DNA of 18,313 nucleotides from Phycisphaerae bacterium (GTDB lineage: Bacteria; Planctomycetota; Phycisphaerae; UBA1845; UTPLA1): positions 1-18,313 of the forward strand of contig JAFGQA010000496.1 of the NCBI GenBank assembly GCA_016935885.1. Direction: 5' to 3'. Numbering within the stretch: the first letter of the stretch is position 1; every line of letters begins with the position of its first letter. The notes beneath the pieces are model-generated. The model was not told the DNA's origin, searched no databases, and saw only the letters and a list, made by a program, of their open reading frames with translations. The position numbers and the translations under genes were made by a program. Shown here in pieces: positions 14,229-18,313 of the stretch.

Positions 14229-15490
14229 AGCTCGCTCGCACGCTGTTTCTGACCCTTACATTTGGCGTATTGGCGGCACTGGTCGGATGCCGTCAGTCAC
14301 CTGAAGAACCCGAGGCGGACGATTTGCCTTCCAAGCCGGCCCAGGTGCGCGTCGCCACGGCGACTGTAACCACGCTACGGCCGTCGATGAACCTGATCGG
14401 CACGACCATGCCGATACCCGAATGCACGAGTGAGATTTCGACGCAGGCAGCCGGGCAGATTGCGAGCGTCTCGGTCGTGGCAGGCCAGGCCGTTCGGGCG
14501 GGCGAGGTCCTGGTCCAACTGGACAGCCGCGAGGCGGAGGCACGCCTGGCCAGCGCCCGCGCCGCCGAGCAGGGAGCCGCCGCCGTGCTAGCCAAGCTCG
14601 AACAGGGGCCGCGTCTCCAGGAAGTGGAAGCGGCCCGCCAGACCGCCCGGCAGTTGGCCGCGGTCGCCAGCTCACTCCGCTCGAAACTTGACGCGCTTCG
14701 CCCGCTGCAGGAGAACGGAGAAGTCTCGGACGTGGAGTTCGGTCAGGCCCAATCCCGCCTCGAAGCCGCCGAAGCAGAGAGCATGGCGGCCAAGGCGCAG
14801 TTCGAGTTATTGGAGGCCGGCACGCGACCGGAAGAGATCACCGAAGCCAAGGCCGCGCTGGCCGCTGCTCACGCCGAAGTCACCACCGCAGAGCTTTCTG
14901 TCGAGTTCTGTGCGATCACAAGTCCGCTCGACGGCGTGGTCACGCGGCTTACGGCACGCCGGGGCGCATTCGTCTCGCCGGCCGATTCGCTCGCTACGGT
15001 CGTCGACTTATCAGAGCTATTCGTGCGAGTTCGAATCCCGAGCAATCACTTTGCGAAGACCCGGCGCGGTGCCCGGGCAGACGTGTGGATCGAATCAGTG
15101 CGAGACGCCGTCTTCGAGGGAAGTGTCGTCCGCCTCAGTCCGCAAGCCGACCCGGGCAGCGGCGATGTCGAGGCCTTCGTCTCCATCAAGAACATCAACG
15201 ACACCGTCCGCCCGGGCCTCGCGAGTCGCGTGCGCATCAGGCTGCCCGAATTGGCGGGCGTGCTCGTCATCCCCGCCGCCGCCGTCGCCGACCGCGACGG
15301 CACGCCGGTCGTGACAGTTCTACGTGACAACAAGGCCTATGAGCTGCCCATCCAGCTTGGCGTCAGCGCGGAAGACCAGGTGCAAGTAATCGACGGCCTT
15401 GAGGATGGTGATTTGATCGCCACCGAGGGTGGCTACGGACTCCCCGACGGCTGCCCCGTTCGAATCATCATTGATGGGTCTGAGGACTGA
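14225..15490 (+). CDS. RND membrane-fusion (HlyD/AcrA-type) lipoprotein
   Basis: This 421-residue periplasmic adaptor joins the pump to the outer-membrane channel. The signal peptide ends in LVGC (Cys22). Domains in order: lipoyl half-motif and barrel start (about 36-95, GQIASVSVVAGQAVRAGEVL), a long Ala/Glu/Arg-rich alpha hairpin (about 96-215), the second lipoyl half (CAITSPLDGVVTRLTARRGAFV, 223-250 region), the beta-barrel domain, and a membrane-proximal domain ending LEDGDLIATEGGYGLPDG. ATG 14225 overlaps the pump stop codon and has GGAGG seven bases upstream; the open frame upstream is a shadow of the pump gene. The adaptor following the pump reverses the usual adaptor-pump order. Confidence 0.95.
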   Translation: MKLARTLFLTLTFGVLAALVGCRQSPEEPEADDLPSKPAQVRVATATVTTLRPSMNLIGTTMPIPECTSEISTQAAGQIASVSVVAGQAVRAGEVLVQLDSREAEARLASARAAEQGAAAVLAKLEQGPRLQEVEAARQTARQLAAVASSLRSKLDALRPLQENGEVSDVEFGQAQSRLEAAEAESMAAKAQFELLEAGTRPEEITEAKAALAAAHAEVTTAELSVEFCAITSPLDGVVTRLTARRGAFVSPADSLATVVDLSELFVRVRIPSNHFAKTRRGARADVWIESVRDAVFEGSVVRLSPQADPGSGDVEAFVSIKNINDTVRPGLASRVRIRLPELAGVLVIPAAAVADRDGTPVVTVLRDNKAYELPIQLGVSAEDQVQVIDGLEDGDLIATEGGYGLPDGCPVRIIIDGSED

Positions 15491-15556
15491 GTGATACCCA
15501 CGATACATGGCTTTGATTCGCGGATACTGCATCGAGGGGTACTGGAGCGTTTTTTT

Positions 15557-15674
15557 TCATTCGGTCGTATCGCCGTAGCCGCAACGCGTGATGAACCGTC
15601 GTGCGTTGTTGGGTGTAATGGCAAGCGTTGTCTCAGCAATCGCGACTTCAAGTTCGGCCGCCGAACGATCGACG
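15557..15674 (-). pseudogene. Transposase C-terminal fragment, minus-strand arm
   Basis: It reads RSAAELEVAIAETTLAITP, then NNARRFITRCGYGDTTE and a stop. This aligns without gaps to the plus-strand arm. The ITP...R.F...CGY tail resembles IS630/Tc1-mariner-type transposase ends, but the family is a guess. The frame continues upstream only as antisense of the other arm. Confidence 0.45.
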
Positions 15675-15772
15675 ACCTGCACGATGCGATCGGCCAGGCG
15701 ATGAGCTTCATCACACCCGACGAGGTACGTGCCTTCACGCAACACTGTGGATATAACGCCACGAACGAATGA
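15654..15772 (+). pseudogene. Transposase C-terminal fragment, plus-strand arm
   Basis: It reads RRTIDDLHDAIGQAMSFITP, then DEVRAFTQHCGYNATNE and a stop. Against the other arm, the codons for I, R, C, G and Y differ only at the third position (atc/att, cgt/cga, tgt/tgc, gga/ggc, tat/tac). That is a coding signature and shows both arms descend from genuine transposase genes. It is far too short to be active. Confidence 0.5.
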
Positions 15773-15901
15773 AGAACGCTCTATCCCCATTGATGCCAGG
15801 TCGTCGGTTTGTCCATATGGTGGGCTTGGGACGATTGCCTTGCGTTTTTCGGCCTCTCCACGCCGATTATCGACAGCGAGGCCCCGGGCAGCATCGGCAC
15901 G

Positions 15902-15930
15902 TTGCGTCGCCGCTCTCAGCATGCTACAAT
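15902..15930 (+). promoter_or_regulatory. Predicted sigma-70-type promoter for the secreted nuclease gene
   Basis: TTGCGT, a 17-bp spacer, then TACAAT (15925-15930). Transcription would start near 15937 and give a leader of about 110 nt before the start codon at 16047. Confidence 0.45.
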
Positions 15931-16046
15931 AAGACGTGTTGTGACATGTGCTGTCGCCAAGTGCGGCGGCCCCAACGGGAGCGATCTGCGCCGGTCTTCT
16001 CCAAGACCGAGCCCGATTCATCCGCGTAGTGCTGAGGAGAGGTCAG

Positions 16047-17636
16047 TTGACTTTTGGGGGGGTATGCGCAGTGCGGCAACAATCCAAACCACGATTCGGT
16101 CCGCTCACGCTTGTCGGTATTGTACTTCTTTGCACAACTCAAGCCTTCGCCCAGATGCGCGTCGCCACTTGGAACGTCACCAACTACTCCAGTGGCCGCG
16201 TCGCGGCTTTTCAGACCGCGATCTATGGCACCTATGAAGGGCGATCCATGGCGCCAGACGTGCTGATCGGCCAGGAGTTCCTCAGTCAGGCCGGCGTCGA
16301 CAACTTCCTCAGCATCTTGAACACGGCACCCGGCAGCCCTGGTGATTGGGCCGCTGCCCCATTCTACAACGGGCCGGACACGGACAACGCATTCTTCTAT
16401 CGAACAAGCAAGATCACGCTCCTCGCCGCCACGACCATTGCACTGGGCGGAACGTCGCCCAACCACCCGCGCAACGTGGAGCGGTACGACTGTCGCCTCA
16501 ACGGTTATACGTCGGATGGAGCCGTGCTCGCATGCTACAGTTCCCACATGAAAGCCAGTTCCGGCAGCGACAACGAAGCTCGCCGGCTGCTCGAGGCCCA
16601 GCGGATCCGCGACAATGCGGAGGGTGTGGACACGAACGGGCCGGGCAGTGGGCTTCCAGCCGGGTGGCACTTCCTGCTGGGAGGAGATTTCAACATTCAG
16701 CAATCCACATGGTCGTCCTACCAGGAACTCGTCGGCTCACAGCCGAACGATGACGGTCGCTTCTTCGACCCCATCAGTACGCCCGGTGGTTGGAACAACA
16801 ACTCCGCCTTCAAGATCGTTCACACACAGGACCCCATCGGCGCCGGCGGCATGGACGACCGGCACGACCAGATGCTCGTTTCGGCAGGCCTCATTGACGG
16901 CGGAGGATTCGACTACATCGGCAACTCGACGATCCCGTACAGCACCACGACCTGGGACGATGCCAACCATTCGTACCGTTCCTGGGGCAACGATGGCACC
17001 AGCTTCAACGTCAGCCTGACCGTGAGTGGCAACGCCATGGTCGGTGCGTCTATCGCGCAGGCGCTGCGCGACAGCGCGCTGAGCGGCGGCCACCTGCCCG
17101 TCTTCCTCGACTTGCGTGTCCCGCCGCACGTCGATTCCGTCACCGAGATCGATTTCGGCCAGGTCCCGCAAGGCGCATCGGCCGAAGAGGTCCTGACGGT
17201 CACGAACGACGGCGACGTCGCGCTCTGGACGGCCGACGGGATCGCGGACCTGGCGTATTCACTGATCGCGTCCGCCGGCTTCACGGCGCCGGTCGGCGCT
17301 TTCACCGATTCGGCCGGCGGCTCGGGCAACAACCACACAATCGAAATGGACACCTCCCTCCTCGGCCTCAAGAGCGGCACACTGACCGTCTCTTCGAATG
17401 CCCCAGACGAACCCGAACGTGTGGTCTGGCTGCTCGGAGAGGTTATCGCCCTCTGCGATGCCTGTGACACCGATTGCGATGGGCAGTCAACGATGGCCGA
17501 CATCGACGCCTTCGTGGACATGCTCCTCAACGGCACAGCCCCCTGCTCCACTTGCGCGGGCGACACGTCGCCTGACGAGAGGCTCAATGGCATCGACATC
17601 GAATCGTTCATCGATTGCTTTCTCGGCGATGCTTGA
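16047..17636 (+). CDS. Secreted endonuclease/exonuclease/phosphatase-family protein with choice-of-anchor D and dockerin-like end
   Basis: This 529-residue exported protein has a signal peptide (hydrophobic core about 19-29, cleavage near AFA-Q). The EEP catalytic domain (about 37-358) shows all expected motifs: TWNVTNY (Asn43), IGQEFLS (Glu77), SSHMKAS (His167), GGDFNIQ (Asp214, Asn216), DDRHDQMLVSAG (Asp274) and the catalytic GGHLPVFLDL (His349). It thus looks active as a metal-dependent nuclease or phosphodiesterase. A choice-of-anchor D-type beta domain follows (about 363-466), then two Cys/Asp-rich EF-hand-like dockerin-type repeats (CDTDCDGQSTMADIDAFVD and CAGDTSPDERLNGIDIESF). TTG 16047 was chosen because AGGAG lies seven bases upstream; GTG 16071 behind a G-run is an alternative. 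Both give the same mature protein. The true substrate (DNA, nucleotides or lipids) is unknown. Confidence 0.9.
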   Translation: MTFGGVCAVRQQSKPRFGPLTLVGIVLLCTTQAFAQMRVATWNVTNYSSGRVAAFQTAIYGTYEGRSMAPDVLIGQEFLSQAGVDNFLSILNTAPGSPGDWAAAPFYNGPDTDNAFFYRTSKITLLAATTIALGGTSPNHPRNVERYDCRLNGYTSDGAVLACYSSHMKASSGSDNEARRLLEAQRIRDNAEGVDTNGPGSGLPAGWHFLLGGDFNIQQSTWSSYQELVGSQPNDDGRFFDPISTPGGWNNNSAFKIVHTQDPIGAGGMDDRHDQMLVSAGLIDGGGFDYIGNSTIPYSTTTWDDANHSYRSWGNDGTSFNVSLTVSGNAMVGASIAQALRDSALSGGHLPVFLDLRVPPHVDSVTEIDFGQVPQGASAEEVLTVTNDGDVALWTADGIADLAYSLIASAGFTAPVGAFTDSAGGSGNNHTIEMDTSLLGLKSGTLTVSSNAPDEPERVVWLLGEVIALCDACDTDCDGQSTMADIDAFVDMLLNGTAPCSTCAGDTSPDERLNGIDIESFIDCFLGDA

Positions 17637-17655
17637 TCCACTTCGCTGCGTCGCT

Positions 17656-17673
17656 TCGCGAGCTGGCTCGCGA
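17656..17673 (+). terminator. Hairpin after the secreted nuclease gene
   Basis: TCGCGAG-ctgg-CTCGCGA is a perfect 7-bp stem starting 20 bp after the stop codon. No clear U-tract follows, so terminator function is uncertain. Confidence 0.3.
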
Positions 17674-17702
17674 GTCGGTTCTCAAGTCGCTTCTCGATCC
17701 GT

Positions 17703-18077
17703 TTGAAAGATCGTTTCTTGTCCGATGCTCGTGACCCGGAGCGGATCGAGCGCTCCGTGGCCCACATACTTCGCCAGCGCTTCTTCGGTCTCATCGCCGG
17801 CCACGAAGACTGCAACGACCACGACACCCTGCGCAGCGACCCGGTCTTCAAACTGGTCGCCGGCAAGACGCCCGATCGGCGCGGCCTGGCCAGCCAACCC
17901 ACACTCTCGCAGTCTGAGAGTGCGATCGACATTCCCACGCTCTGGCGGCTGCACGACTTCCTCATCGATGATTGCCTCGGCAAGCCACCGCATCTGGTGG
18001 TGAGAGTCGACAAGGCTCTGCCGATTCAGCGTTTTGTGGTGCGCGCCGCGCACCTCGGTTACTACTCAGTGCAATGA
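17703..18077 (+). pseudogene. IS1380-type transposase, N-terminal fragment
   Basis: The translation contains the IS1380 N-terminal block: DARDPERIERSVAHILRQRFF, GLIAGHEDCNDHDTLRSDPVF, KLVAGKTP and GLASQPTLSQSESAID (these run on in one frame), then a helix ending DDCLGKPPHLVV. In intact proteins the next residues hold the first catalytic Asp (VLDIDDT-like). Here the sequence is VVRVDKAL, so the first Asp is Arg, and the frame stops 25 residues later instead of continuing for about 300 more. The frame is open upstream of the TTG at 17703, so the true start is unclear. It is an inactive remnant. Confidence 0.8.
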
Positions 18078-18090
18078 ATATATTTCATTG
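18072..18090. repeat. AT-rich inverted repeat
   Basis: CAATGAA-tatat-TTCATTG is a perfect 7-bp inverted repeat overlapping the end of the IS1380 fragment. It stands out by low GC. It may be an operator or an element end; nothing more can be said. Confidence 0.25.
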
Positions 18091-18203
18091 GGTTGACTCT
18101 GTGCGCTCCTACCTCCGCTGCACACAACGCCAACCAGAGATTGTCAAAAGCTACTTCCAAGCCGATTCTGTCCTCTACGCGGCGGGATAGAAACGTCCAT
18201 TGT

Positions 18204-18313
18204 CTACTGCTCCCGGTAATAGCGTTCGTAATTGATTAGCGGGTTCCGGAGGCCAGAAACACGGTTTCCTCCCCAAAACCGAGGATTCTCGTGGGTGTAC
18301 ATGCGTTCTCCGA
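18204..18313 (-). CDS. Possible C-terminal end of a gene entering from the right edge
   Basis: This minus-strand frame is open from the window edge to a TAG stop at 18204-18206. It reads RMYTHENPRFWGGNRVSGL, then RNPLINYERYYREQ. The aromatic and Asn-rich composition is unlike the Arg/Pro/Ala noise of shadow frames in this GC-rich window, so it may be real coding sequence. No family was recognised. Only 36 codons are visible. The stretch 18091-18203 shows nothing. Confidence 0.25.
   Translation of the reverse strand, partial: GERMYTHENPRFWGGNRVSGLRNPLINYERYYREQ

Larger units (their letters stand above)
15529..15796. mobile_element. Fold-back element made of two inverted transposon ends
   Basis: The outer ends GCATCGAGGGGTACTGGAGC (15529-15548) and AACGCTCTATCCCCATTGATGC-like sequence (15775-15796) are imperfect inverted repeats sharing GCATC, GGGG and GAGCGTT. 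Inside, each arm encodes a similar C-terminal transposase tail reading outward. The arms meet at about 15654-15674 near TTCGG-ccg-CCGAA. On the plus strand a run of eight T (15550-15557) lies just outside the minus-strand stop codon. No target-site duplication is obvious. Confidence 0.6.

Noticed and set aside
15948..16046. Upstream extension of the secreted nuclease frame
   Set aside because: The residues are Arg/Ala/Pro-rich without a signal. TTG 16047 has AGGAG at the right distance and leads directly into the signal peptide.

Overview
The window looks like a chromosomal segment of a high-GC planctomycete-like bacterium, probably a metagenome-derived member of Planctomycetota. This is inferred from the mix of features: a secreted protein ending in two Cys/Asp-rich dockerin-like repeats of the kind common in planctomycete secretomes, many decayed transposase pieces (IS1380-like, group II intron RT, an IS630-like tail), and short hairpin-rich intergenic repeats. 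No rRNA or tRNA was seen, so the taxonomy is not proven.

Layout. Positions 1-560 hold the broken 3' part of a group II intron reverse transcriptase. On the minus strand, 564-3606 is a two-gene unit: a KAS III-like (FabH/OleA fold) enzyme followed by an ArnT/PMT-type membrane glycosyltransferase. Positions 3607-4193 are gene-free and hold two repeat elements. On the minus strand, 4194-6315 is a CusR/CusS-type two-component system. A divergent gap (6316-6951) carries nested repeat elements and a perfect 22-bp palindrome. The plus strand then carries a membrane-anchored double-PepSY-like protein (6952-7461), an outer-membrane beta-barrel candidate (7774-8739), and a tight efflux cluster at 9021-15490: a tiny lipoprotein, a TolC/CusC-type outer-membrane factor, a second tiny lipoprotein, an RND pump and a lipoprotein membrane-fusion subunit. 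A 268-bp fold-back element made of two outward-facing transposase 3' ends follows (15529-15796), then a secreted endonuclease/exonuclease/phosphatase protein (16047-17636), an IS1380 transposase fragment, and an edge region with a possible gene tail.

How the parts may work together. The two-component system, PepSY-like protein, barrel protein and tripartite RND pump form a plausible envelope-stress or metal/toxicant response and efflux locus. The two 52- and 61-residue lipoproteins that bracket the outer-membrane factor are the least explained part of it. The KAS III/glycosyltransferase pair is a separate lipid or envelope-glycan unit.

The strongest structural signal outside the genes is a mosaic of two miniature inverted-repeat elements. 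Type A is exactly 100 bp in two copies and is flanked by TA. Type B is about 141 bp with 14-bp terminal inverted repeats. In one place A has inserted into B, and both types supply stop codons to the neighbouring genes.
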